A stretch of DNA of 64,000 nucleotides from Methyloligella solikamskensis (GTDB taxonomy: Bacteria; Pseudomonadota; Alphaproteobacteria; Rhizobiales; Methyloligellaceae): contig NZ_JBHTJO010000001.1 of the NCBI RefSeq assembly GCF_042676065.1, positions 496,001 to 560,000 of the forward strand. The letters are read 5' to 3'. This document shows positions 7,957 to 19,169 of the stretch, piece after piece (positions within the stretch are counted from its first letter, which is position 1; each line of letters begins with the position of its first letter). A program made the translations under genes and the position numbers. Below the pieces are notes generated by a model. The model saw only the letters and a program-made list of their open reading frames with translations, did not search any database and was not told where the DNA came from.

Positions 7957-8585
7957 GCCATCTCTCGCGCGCGGAGATCGAGGCGGTGTGCGAAGCGAAG
8001 CGAAAGGGGCGTGTGGCTGGCGACGATGGCCATGCCGCCCGCCTTCAGATGCTCCTTGATGATGGCCGCCAGGATCTTGGTCGACGCCGCATCGAGAGAG
8101 ACCGAGGGCTCGTCCAGCAGCCAGACGGGGCGGGGTGCTGCAAGCAGGCGGCATAAAGCGAGCTTCCGCTTCTGGCCGGCGGAGAGCATCCCGGCGGGGA
8201 GACTCGCGATCTCCGCGAGGCCGAAGCGGGCGAGATGGGCCTTGAGATCGTCGTCTGAGAGGTCCGGAGCGCCGTAATATTCGACCCAGAAGCGCAGATT
8301 CTCCGCGACGCTGAGGCTTGCCTTCACCCCGTTCGCGTGGCCGATATAGTGGACATGCTCGCCGAACGGCGTCTCGTCGTCTTCCGGCAAGAGCCGGACA
8401 TCGCCCGTCTCGGCCGGCAGGAACCCCGCCATGAGGCGCAGCAGGCTCGTCTTGCCGGCACCGTTGGGGCCGGTGAGCAGCAAGGCCTCGCCGGCGGAAA
8501 GCGCGAAGCTCAGCCCCTCGAAAACGAGGCGCAGGCCGCGGCGGCAGGCAAGGTCTTGTGCTTCGAGGCGCTGGGGGTCGTCCAT
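7953..8585 (-). CDS. ccmA: heme exporter ATP-binding protein CcmA
   Basis: CcmA powers heme-CcmE release through the CcmAB ABC complex. The 210-residue ATPase has a Walker A at residues 39-46 (GPNGAGKT), an ABC signature LSAGQKRKLALCRLL, and a Walker B with the LLDEPSVSLD D-loop. Its first gene position and the 197-base divergent gap to acnA suggest the ccm promoter lies there. The four-base overlap with ccmB points to stoichiometric synthesis. Confidence 0.96.
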   Translation of the reverse strand: MDDPQRLEAQDLACRRGLRLVFEGLSFALSAGEALLLTGPNGAGKTSLLRLMAGFLPAETGDVRLLPEDDETPFGEHVHYIGHANGVKASLSVAENLRFWVEYYGAPDLSDDDLKAHLARFGLAEIASLPAGMLSAGQKRKLALCRLLAAPRPVWLLDEPSVSLDAASTKILAAIIKEHLKAGGMAIVASHTPLSLRFAHRLDLRAREMA

Positions 8586-8649
8586 TGCACCCTAATTGGT
8601 CAGTGTCTGGCGCGTTCGTGGGCGAAAAGGCACGTGCTGTCTTCGCGCA

Positions 8650-8679
8650 TTGTCACCCTTTCGCATGGGGCTTTATATA
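8650..8679 (+). promoter_or_regulatory. candidate acnA promoter
   Basis: TTGTCA (8650-8655) and TATATA (8674-8679) are separated by 18 bases and point toward acnA, giving a 5' leader of about 95 bases. This matches a housekeeping-type promoter by eye; it is not verified. Confidence 0.45.
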
Positions 8680-8725
8680 GAAGTTCTGGGAAAGCCAAGG
8701 GTGCGGCTCTCGGTGCCGCCTTTGC

Positions 8726-8741
8726 GGGGCCGATTGGCCCC
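8726..8741 (+). promoter_or_regulatory. GC-rich hairpin in the acnA leader
   Basis: GGGGCC-GATT-GGCCCC forms a perfect 6-bp stem followed by a T-rich tract (ATTCTTGATTGTCATTTT). This resembles a weak terminator or attenuator 40 bases before the acnA start. It could influence aconitase expression; no function is established. Confidence 0.4.
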
Positions 8742-8782
8742 ATTCTTGATTGTCATTTTCATGCACGGTTTTGGGGACGCAA

Positions 8783-11479
<2,697 letters not shown>

Positions 11480-11518
11480 GGCTTCCCATATCGCGGCGGC
11501 ATCCTGATGTGCGTCGCA

Positions 11519-11632
11519 CCTCACCTCTCCCCGGCGGGGAGAGGTCGAGCACGCAGTGCTCGGGTGAGGGGGATAAAGAACCGAGAGGGGTTGTCCCCTC
11601 ACCCCAACCCTCTCCCTACAGGGGAGAGGGAG
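11519..11632. repeat. REP-like palindromic repeat pair
   Basis: Two related palindromic units are present. One centres on CTCTCCCCGGCGGGGAGAG (11525-11543), followed by the hairpin GAGCACGCAGTGCTC. The second is the CCTCACCCCAACCCTCTCCC type ending GGGGAGAGGG. This style of CTCACCC/CTCTCCC element is dispersed in many Rhizobiales genomes. It fills most of the 280-base gap after acnA and may also stop transcription. Confidence 0.7.
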
Positions 11633-11762
11633 TCGCTCAGCGGCGGTGGCAAACGCTGCGCCACTAAGAGGAGCGCTTTCGTCCTGTCACTCACCCAAAT
11701 GTGAATTCCGGCGCGCGGGTTGTGAGCCCACGCGCTGCATCGTTTGGGGCAGATTGCGGCTC

Positions 11763-12515
11763 ATGAGAGCCTATCTGTCCAATCTGCTCGTGCCCCTGCT
11801 GCTGGGCCTGGCCCTGTTGTTGTCAGGGTTCTATATCGCGGCCGTTTCAGCGGCGCCGGTGAAGACCCCCGCAGTGCTGGAGCTGTTCACCAGCCAGGGC
11901 TGCTCGTCCTGCCCGCCGGCGGACCGTCTGCTCGGTCAGCTGGCCAAGCGGGACGACGTGATCGCGCTCTCCTATTCCGTCGACTACTGGGATTATCTCG
12001 GCTGGAAGGACACGCTGGGCTCGCCTGAGAACAGCGAGCGGCAGCGACGCTATGCGAGCGTGCGGGGCGACGGGCGGGTCTATACCCCGCAGATCGTCGT
12101 GAACGGTGTCGTCCATGCGGTGGGGAGCAATCCTCAGGCCGTGAGCGAGGCGATCCAATCGGCTGAGACTGAGATCGCCGACCGTAAGGTGCCGATCTCT
12201 CTAACCCGCGACGGTGACACCCTGGTCGCGTCGCTCGGCGACGGTGGCGCTGGGCGGTCTGCGACGCTTTGGGCCGGCACGGCGAAATCATCCCAGTCGG
12301 TCAAGATCGCACGGGGCGAAAATCGCGGGCGGACGGTCACCTATCATAACAATGTCCGCCAACTCGTGCCCATGGGGACATGGTCGGGCGCGGCGGGCCG
12401 TATGACAATTCCGCTCTCCAAGCTCAAGGGGAGCGACGGCGACCGCATCTTCGTGCTGCTGCAGCGTGGCGCGGGCGGGCCGATCCTCGGCGCGGCGGAG
12501 CTCTCGACGCTCTAA
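11763..12515 (+). CDS. DUF1223 thioredoxin-fold secreted protein
   Basis: The function is not known. The 250-residue protein starts with a signal peptide or anchor (hydrophobic residues 8-29, cleavage likely near AVSA-AP). A DUF1223 domain follows with FTSQGCSSCPPADRLL, a CSSC pair at residues 47 and 50 in a thioredoxin-like fold. It also has the family blocks SVDYWDYLGWKDTLGSPE and YTPQIVVNGV. The cysteines suggest a periplasmic redox role, but that is an inference. I chose the ATG at 11763 because the signal peptide begins there. It stands alone between repeats and the small RNA locus. Confidence 0.85.
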   Translation: MRAYLSNLLVPLLLGLALLLSGFYIAAVSAAPVKTPAVLELFTSQGCSSCPPADRLLGQLAKRDDVIALSYSVDYWDYLGWKDTLGSPENSERQRRYASVRGDGRVYTPQIVVNGVVHAVGSNPQAVSEAIQSAETEIADRKVPISLTRDGDTLVASLGDGGAGRSATLWAGTAKSSQSVKIARGENRGRTVTYHNNVRQLVPMGTWSGAAGRMTIPLSKLKGSDGDRIFVLLQRGAGGPILGAAELSTL

Positions 12516-12631
12516 GCGCTATTCCTTTCAGAGAGTCCCCAACACCTCATGGCGAGGGCGTCGCATCTGCGGCGCGTCTCCAACCATGAGGCTTGTCGCC
12601 TCTCCATCATTTCCCGGAACAGTGCTCCAGA

Positions 12632-12792
12632 ATCGAAAAACGGGCCGGCGTGAAAGCCGACCCGTTCTCCGTACTCATTCGCTGGGAGGAGCGAACTTTA
12701 GAAATGAAGTGGCCCGGTCCTAGTTGAAGACCCCGGGGGGGCTGGGGGGCTGAGATACCGAAGCCTCACTTGGACCGGGCCGAGAGGCAACA
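12632..12792 (-). ncRNA. candidate trans-acting small RNA with anti-Shine-Dalgarno hairpin loop
   Basis: Read on the minus strand, about 160 bases carry three structural elements. First is a perfect 10-bp outer stem, GGCCCGGTCC with GGACCGGGCC (12781-12772 with 12720-12711). Second is a 6-bp hairpin, TTCGCT/AGCGAA, showing CCTCCC in its loop (12695-12678), so the RNA contains CUCCUCCC. Third is a terminator hairpin with a U-run. A promoter-like pair lies just upstream. Exposed CUCCUCCC loops characterise alphaproteobacterial sRNAs such as rhizobial NfeR1-type and Rhodobacter CcsR RNAs, which pair with ribosome-binding sites. Family membership here is inferred. The 5' end is an estimate. Confidence 0.6.
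12636..12666 (-). terminator. Rho-independent terminator of the candidate sRNA
   Basis: On the minus strand AACGGGTCGGC, a TTTCAC loop and GCCGGCCCGTT form an 11-bp stem with one mismatch, running into five T residues. The plus strand has no T-run after the stem, so the direction is clear. Confidence 0.7.
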
Positions 12793-12798
12793 GTAGTC

Positions 12799-12825
12799 AT
12801 CCTAGCGATTTTTGGGGCATGCCAA
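12799..12825 (-). promoter_or_regulatory. candidate sRNA promoter
   Basis: On the minus strand TTGGCA (12825-12820) is followed after 15 bases by TAGGAT (12804-12799). The spacing is short for a housekeeping promoter, so an alternative sigma factor or a different hexamer is possible. It places a start near 12792. Confidence 0.35.
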
Positions 12826-12952
12826 CGGCTGAACTGGGGCAATACTGTGATTTATATTACAAATTGTTACACTTGTTTCTGTGGCCCGATCCGCTTGTGT
12901 TCGCCCGCGTTGAGCGCCATCATGACAGCTCTGTTGCAAAGGGTGAGACGGT

Positions 12953-13333
12953 TTGAGCGATCCCACATTCACCGTCGTGCCGTTGACCGGCGCGGGTAGG
13001 CCTCAGCCGGTTTCGAACGGCACCTCCAAGCCCAGCGAAGTTGCTTTCAACCGCTGGGAGCTTTCTCAAATCCTCAATGTCTATGGCCGGAAGGTGGCGA
13101 GCGGCGAATGGCGCGACTACGCCATCGACTTCGCCCGGGACAAGGCCGTGTTCTCGATCTTCCGGCGCACCAGCGAGGTGCCGCTCTACCGGATCGAGAA
13201 GGATCCTAAGCTGGCCCGTCGTCAGGGCGCCTATAGCGTGGTGGCCGCGACCGGTCAGATCCTGAAGCGCGGCCACGACCTGTCGCGGGTCCTGCGCGTG
13301 CTCGACAAGGGTCTGCGGCTCGTCGAGGGGTAG
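12953..13333 (+). CDS. DUF2794 domain-containing protein
   Basis: The function is unknown; DUF2794 is a short family of Alphaproteobacteria. The 126-residue product is soluble, with no signal or membrane segment. Conserved blocks are FNRWELSQILNVYGRKVASG, WRDYAIDF and FSIFRRTSEVPLYRIEKDP. It uses a TTG start with GGGTGAG about nine bases upstream; no in-frame ATG fits better. It is monocistronic, with a palindromic element directly downstream. Confidence 0.85.
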   Translation: MSDPTFTVVPLTGAGRPQPVSNGTSKPSEVAFNRWELSQILNVYGRKVASGEWRDYAIDFARDKAVFSIFRRTSEVPLYRIEKDPKLARRQGAYSVVAATGQILKRGHDLSRVLRVLDKGLRLVEG

Positions 13334-13350
13334 CTCTCAAAAAACTCGAC

Positions 13351-13465
13351 ACGTCATCCTGAGGCGCTCGGCGCGGAACGCGGCGAGCCTCGAAGGATGG
13401 GCAGGTTTATCGGGGCCACGTCTCCTTCGAGGCATGGCCGTCGGCCATGCACCTCAGGATGACGT
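13351..13465. repeat. 115-bp nested palindromic element with 14-bp terminal inverted repeats
   Basis: ACGTCATCCTGAGG at the left end and CCTCAGGATGACGT at the right end are perfect inverted copies. Inside are GCCTCGAAGGA/TCCTTCGAGGC and GCATGGCC/GGCCATGC pairs. The right half recurs at 43260-43312 with near identity. The nested layout suggests a MITE- or RPE-like mobile repeat. Confidence 0.75.
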
Positions 13466-13491
13466 GCTGTTGCGCCTTGTCAGCAAGCAAC

Positions 13492-13524
13492 AAAAAAGCC
13501 CCGGAGGAGGTCCCCCGGGGCTTT
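13492..13524 (-). terminator. Rho-independent terminator of the Bax inhibitor-1 family gene
   Basis: AAAGCCCCGG and CCGGGGCTTT form a perfect 10-bp stem. On the minus strand the stem runs into six T residues, 24 bases past the stop codon. The plus strand reads CTTTGTCTTT, so it may work weakly in both directions. The loop region on the minus strand reads GACCTCCT. Confidence 0.8.
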
Positions 13525-13547
13525 GTCTTTGAGACGTCCAGTCTGGA

Positions 13548-14303
13548 CTAGCGGCGGTCGCCGAAGAGCGACAGCAGCATCATGAACAGGTTGATGAAGT
13601 CCAGATACAGCCGCAGGGCGCCCATGATGGATTTGCGTCCGGCCACGGCGGTCGAGTCACCCTCGTAGTACATCTCCTTGATCTGCTGAGTGTCGTAGGC
13701 GGTGAGGCCTGCGAAGATCAGCACGCCGATCACGGAGATGGCGAATTGCATGGCGGACGACTGCATGAACAGGTTCACCAGCGACGCGAGGATGATGCCG
13801 ATAAGGCCCATAAAGAGGAAGGAGCCCCAGCCGGAAATATCCCGCTTGGTGGTGTAGCCCCAGAGGCTCAAGCCACCGAAAGCGGCGGCCGTGATGAAGA
13901 ACACCTGGGTAATGCTCTGGCCCGTATAGACCAGGAAGATCGACGCAAGCGATGCGCCCATGAGCGCGGCAAAGCCCCAGAAGGCGGCCTGCGCGGCGCC
14001 GAGGCTCATGCGCTGTATGCCCATGGAAAGCACGAACACCATGGCAAGCGGGGCAAGAATGACCACCCACTTGAAGGCGCTGTTGAACATGATGTTGCCG
14101 AACTCGGTGAGCTGGAGGCCGGCACCGGTCTGCACCACGGAGAACGAGTAGATCGCGTAGGCGACAACGCCGGTGAGCGCGACGCCGCTCGCCATGTAGT
14201 TGTAGACGCTGAGCATATAGCTGCGCAGACCCTGGTCGATCGTACCTGGTTCGGCACGGCCGGCGGTGCGCGGCTGGGCGTAGCGTCCTTCGTATTCAGC
14301 CAT
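13548..14303 (-). CDS. Bax inhibitor-1/YccA family membrane protein
   Basis: This 251-residue inner-membrane protein belongs to the BI-1/YccA (UPF0005) family of seven-helix proteins, some of which act as pH-sensitive calcium leaks or bind FtsH; the substrate here is unknown. After a soluble N-terminus of about 40 residues, seven hydrophobic helices run to the end. Family features are the YDTQQIKEMY segment with the conserved aspartate and the terminal LYLDFINLFMMLLSLFG. The ATG at 14303 has AAAGGAAAG nine bases upstream. It is a single gene with its own terminator. Confidence 0.93.
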   Translation of the reverse strand: MAEYEGRYAQPRTAGRAEPGTIDQGLRSYMLSVYNYMASGVALTGVVAYAIYSFSVVQTGAGLQLTEFGNIMFNSAFKWVVILAPLAMVFVLSMGIQRMSLGAAQAAFWGFAALMGASLASIFLVYTGQSITQVFFITAAAFGGLSLWGYTTKRDISGWGSFLFMGLIGIILASLVNLFMQSSAMQFAISVIGVLIFAGLTAYDTQQIKEMYYEGDSTAVAGRKSIMGALRLYLDFINLFMMLLSLFGDRR

Positions 14304-14489
14304 CGATGACTTTCCTTTCAGCCTGAGTGCCCGGGGATCGGGCGGTTCAGTGAGAAACTCTTGTGTTGCGGCAAATATGGGCGTGTTCCCATATCTGCGC
14401 AAGATGCAGTTGCGGCAAAGGTATCCGCTCTCTTTAACGAGAAAATGGCTGCTTCAGCCGCAACTGCAGGATGAATGGCGGAAAGCGGC

Positions 14490-17050
14490 TCATTCCGCCC
14501 GCAAATAGGGGGCCGCCTTGGCCGAAAGCACCCGCCAAATGGCGACCAGCCCGAGCCCCAGGACCAGTCCCAACGAGAGGAGGACGGTCTCCCCCGCGGC
14601 AAGTGCGGAGAAGCGGAACGGGATGTTGAACACGAAGACGCAGAGCACGAAGGCGGTGAGCGTCGCGATGGCGACGGCCGCGACCGCCACGCTGAGCGCG
14701 AGAAAGGCGAACTCAACCAGCTCGGCGGTGACGATGCGGCGGCGGGTTGCGCCGAGGGTCTTGTAGAGCACGGCGAGATATTGCCGTCGCTGCTGGCCGG
14801 AGGCGATGGCACCGGCAAGCACCACGGCGCCTATAAGAAGCGTGATGCCCGCGGTGACCTGGATGGCGGTCATAACCTGACCGATCAGCTTCTGAGCCGC
14901 ATCGACCACGTCGCCCACCTTGATGGCGGTCACGAGGGGGAAGGCCTCCGAAAGGGTCTGGATCAGCTTGCCTTCCTGCTCCGGCGTGGTGCCGTCGGGG
15001 AATTCCAGGGTTGCCAGGGCCCGGTGGGGCACGCCTTTCAGGGTGCTGGGCGGGAACACCATGATGAAGTTGATGGCCAGGGACTCCCAGTCGATCTCCC
15101 GGAAGTTGGAGACGGAGGCCTCGATATTGCGGCCCAGGATGTTCACGGTGACCAGATCGCCCAGATGGAGGCCTAAGCCTTCCGCTGCCTTGTCGTCGAA
15201 GGAAACCAGCGGCGGGCCGTCATAGTCCTTCGGCCACCATTCGCCGGCGACGACTTTGGAGCCTGTCGGGACTTCGCCCGTGTAGGTGAGGCCGCGGTCG
15301 CCGTTGATCACCCATTGATACTCGGGCGAGGCCTCGATCTCTTCCACGGAGATCCCGTTCAGCCGGACGATCCGGCCGCGCAGCATAGGGGCGTCGTTCA
15401 GCTGCACGTCGGGCAGGACGGATTTGGCCGTTTCACGGAAGCGGCCGATATCGCCCGCGTCTATGTCGAGAAAATAATAGGAGGGCGCGTCGGCGGCGAG
15501 ATCCCCCTGGAGCTCGGCGACGAGTGCCCGGTCGATGAGAGCGACGGCGACCAGAAGGCCGAGACCCAGCCCCAGCGAAAGCGCGACGTTGCGGGCCAGG
15601 GACCCGGGGCCGCCGATGCTGGCGAATGCGAGCGCGATGGTGGGCGGCATCTTTGGGCGAAGCTTGGCGGCTAGCACCTGCAAGCCCCAGCCGATGGCGT
15701 AAAGCAGGGCGAAGGCCGCCACGATACCTAGGCAGATCAAGCCGGTGACGATGGGCTCGCTGGAGGTTGCGACGGCGAGCGCGAACAGTGCGAAGCCGGC
15801 GAGCCCCGAGCCCACCGCGAACGGCCAGGCGGTGGTGAAGCGGTCTTCTTCCGCCAGGTGGGAGCGCATGAGCACGGCGGGCGGCACGGCGCTGGCGCGG
15901 CCCAGAGGCCAGAGCACGAACAGCGCCATGGTGAGGAGGCCGGCCCCCGCCGCCATCAGGAGCGGGATGGGATGGATTGACGTCACCAGGGTAATGGGCA
16001 AGCGGTCGGCGTAGAGCGCCGACAGGATTGCAGGGGTCGCCGCGCCGATCATCAGACCGGCAAGGATGCCGACGACGGTCAGCAGCAGCGCCTGGATCAG
16101 ATAGATGCGGAGCACGAGCTTGGACGTGGCGCCCAGGCTCTTGAAGATGGCGATGACTTCGCGCTTGCGGTTCATATAGGCGTGGATTGCGTTGCCCACG
16201 CCGATGCCGCCGAGAAGCAACGCGGTGAGCCCGACGAGGCCGATGAACTGTGTGAAGCGGTCGGCGTTGCGGCGCAGGCGCGGAGCGGGATCGGTCCAGT
16301 CGTTGACCGCGAAGCCGCTCTCCGGAAAGCGCTCCTGGATCTTACCCTTGGTGGCCGCCAGCACCTCGCGGTCGGCGCCGAGCTCGCCTGGCAGGCGCAG
16401 ACGGTAGGTCCAGCGGATCAGGCTGCCGGGCTGGATGAGCCCCGTCTCCTTCAACGTGTCGAGAGAGATGAGGACGCGCGGACCGTAGGCAAGGCGGTCG
16501 GCCAGGCGGTCCGGCTGGTCGCCCAGGGTGCCGGCGATGGTGACGTTGCCTTCGCCGATCACCAGCTTGTCGCCGACCTTCAGACCGAGGCGGTCAAGCA
16601 GGGTGCTCTCGACGATGGCGTTGCCGGTCGTGCGCCAAAGCGCCTTGGCGTCCTTCGGCTCCAGGATCTCGACATCGCCGAAGAGCGGAAAGGCGTCGTC
16701 GACCGCTTTGATCTCGACCAGGGCGCTCTTGTCCTTGTCGGCATGGGCCATGGCCCGGAGGCTGGCCGACTCGCTGACCTCGCCCAGCTCATTGAGGGCT
16801 TTGGCCTCTTCTTCCGTCGCCTGGCGGTGGACCAGCTCGAAGGAAAGGTCGCCGCCCACAAGCGTGCGGCCGCTATTGACCAGCGCACCGTCGAAGGCGG
16901 CGGCGAGCGAGCCGATGGCGGCGATGGAGGCGACGCCCAGGGCAATGCAGATGACAAAGACAGCAAGACCGCCGGCGCCGGAGCGGAGCTCGCGCAGGGC
17001 GATCTTGAAAGGAAGCCAGATGGAGGGATCGGCGGCTTTGACGGGTTCGC

Positions 17051-17054
<4 letters not shown>
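14490..17054 (-). CDS. ybbP: YbbP-type ABC transporter permease (FtsX-like)
   Basis: The 854-residue permease is a tandem FtsX-domain protein of the YbbP/MacB-like class, paired with the YbbA ATPase. It has one helix at about residues 28-50 and a long periplasmic domain. A group of helices at about 265-470 follows, then a second periplasmic domain, and a final three-helix FtsX block from about residue 735. Conserved pieces are FKIALRELRSGAGGL, EVIAIFKSLGATSKLVL and YKTLGATRRRIVTAE. The start overlaps the ybbA stop by four bases. With tesA opposite it forms the ybbP-ybbA/tesA set seen in many proteobacteria. Cargo is unproven; lipid-related export is inferred from the tesA link. Confidence 0.9.
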
Positions 17055-17767
<713 letters not shown>

Positions 17768-17832
17768 GAGCGGGCTATGAGGTGAGGATTCGCATGGGTG
17801 TCGTCAATAGAGAAGCCCAAAGAGGTGAAAAC

Positions 17833-18528
17833 ATGAAAGCTGCTTCGGCCCGTCTGGTCCTATTTGCCGCAATGCTGCTGATGGCCGCCTTGGCGCTGCC
17901 CGGCTTGGCTGTTCGGGCCGATACGACGCCTCCGGTTATCGTCGCTTTCGGTGACAGCCTGACGGCGGGGTATCAGCTGCCTCAGTCCGAAGCCTTCCCC
18001 TCCCAGCTTCAGGAAGCGCTGGAAGCGCGGGGGCAGAAGGCGGAGGTAGTGAATGCGGGCGTCTCCGGCGATACGGCGGCGGGCGGTCTGGCGCGCTTCG
18101 ATTGGGCCGTGCCGGAGGGGGCCGATGCGATCATCCTGGAGCTTGGCGCCAACGATGCGCTGCGCGGTTTGAGCCCAGCTGAGACCAAGGCCTCGCTGGA
18201 GAAGATCATCAAGCAGGCCAAGGCGCGGGGGCTGCCCGTGCTGCTTGCCGGCATGGAGGCGCCGCGCAACATGGGCAAGGACTACGTGGAGGAATTCCAC
18301 GCTATCTATCCGGACCTGGCGGAAGAGTACGATTTGATTTTCTACCCGTTCTTTCTCGACGGCGTCGCCATGGAGGATCAGCTGACCCTTGGCGATGGGA
18401 TGCACCCGAACGGAGAGGGCGTGGCAAAGATCGTCGATGGGATCATGCCCAAGGTTGAGGAGCTCCTGGCCGAGGTGAAGGCGCGGCGCGAGGCTTCCGC
18501 GTCCGGCTCGCCCTCGCCGAAGCTCTAG
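17833..18528 (+). CDS. tesA: GDSL-type arylesterase/thioesterase TesA
   Basis: TesA is a periplasmic SGNH hydrolase that cleaves acyl-CoA, lysophospholipid and aryl esters. The 231-residue precursor has a signal peptide (hydrophobic to about residue 24, cleavage near VRA-DT). The four SGNH blocks are AFGDSLTAGY (Ser), the glycine in NAGVSGDT, ELGANDALRG (Asn), and DGMHPNGEG with the Asp/His pair. I chose the ATG at 17833, which has AGAGGTG at proper spacing, over the upstream in-frame ATG at 17782. It is divergent from ybbA-ybbP. Confidence 0.94.
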   Translation: MKAASARLVLFAAMLLMAALALPGLAVRADTTPPVIVAFGDSLTAGYQLPQSEAFPSQLQEALEARGQKAEVVNAGVSGDTAAGGLARFDWAVPEGADAIILELGANDALRGLSPAETKASLEKIIKQAKARGLPVLLAGMEAPRNMGKDYVEEFHAIYPDLAEEYDLIFYPFFLDGVAMEDQLTLGDGMHPNGEGVAKIVDGIMPKVEELLAEVKARREASASGSPSPKL

Positions 18529-18554
18529 GGGCGTCGCCACTCCAGGGGGAAGAT

Positions 18555-19169
18555 TTGGCCAGCATCTACGATCTGAAGCCCAAGTTTCAGGCGCTGCTCC
18601 GGCCGCTCTGCGATTGGCTGGTGGCGAGAGGCGCGACGGCCAACGGGGTGACCCTGGCGGCGCTTGCGCTGAGCTTTGCTCATGGCGTTTGGCTCGCGGC
18701 CGCGCCCGGTGCTGTGCTGCCTCTGGTGCTCCTGCCGGTCACGCTTTTCCTGCGCATGGCGCTGAACGCCATCGACGGGATGATGGCGCGGGAGCACGGC
18801 CAGAAAAGCAAGCTGGGCGCGCTCCTCAACGAGATCTCCGACGTGGCGGCCGATGCCGCGCTCTATCTTCCTTTTGCGCTGATTCCCGGTGTCTACGGTC
18901 TGCTCGTAGTGCTGGTCGTGGTGGTCGGTATCATAAGCGAGATGACCGGCGCGCTGGGTCCCATGGTGGGGGCGGCGCGTCACTACGAGGGGCCGTTTGG
19001 CAAGAGCGATCGGGCCTTCGCCTTCGGTCTGCTGGCGGTGCTCATTGCCATCGGTCTGACCCCGGGTCTTTGGTCTACGGCCTATCTCGCGGTGCTGCTG
19101 GGGCTCGGCGTTTCCACGGTCCTGAACAGCATGCGGGCGATCCTCGCCGATGACGGAGGCTCGGCATGA
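18555..19169 (+). CDS. ynbA: YnbA-like CDP-alcohol phosphatidyltransferase
   Basis: This 204-residue integral membrane enzyme should join an alcohol to a CDP-activated lipid. The CDP-alcohol motif DGxxARx8GxxxDxxxD is present as D74-G75, A78-R79, G88, N92, D96, so the third acidic position is Asn. E. coli YnbA has the same change as I remember it, which makes this a subfamily trait. The N-terminus LKPKFQALLRPL and the block YEGPFGKSDRA also match YnbA. Start is TTG with GGGGGAAG upstream. It overlaps ynbB by four bases. The acceptor alcohol and lipid product are unknown. Confidence 0.87.
   Translation: MASIYDLKPKFQALLRPLCDWLVARGATANGVTLAALALSFAHGVWLAAAPGAVLPLVLLPVTLFLRMALNAIDGMMAREHGQKSKLGALLNEISDVAADAALYLPFALIPGVYGLLVVLVVVVGIISEMTGALGPMVGAARHYEGPFGKSDRAFAFGLLAVLIAIGLTPGLWSTAYLAVLLGLGVSTVLNSMRAILADDGGSA

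Noticed and set aside
11480..11762. Open frames through the palindromic repeats after acnA
   Set aside because: They end in repeats, have no ribosome site and no similarity that I recognise.
12704..12727. A seven-codon plus-strand ORF (MKWPGPS) after GGGAGGAG
   Set aside because: The ribosome-like sequence is the antisense of the CCTCCC loop, the spacing to ATG is about 13 bases, and the minus strand offers terminator and hairpin structure.
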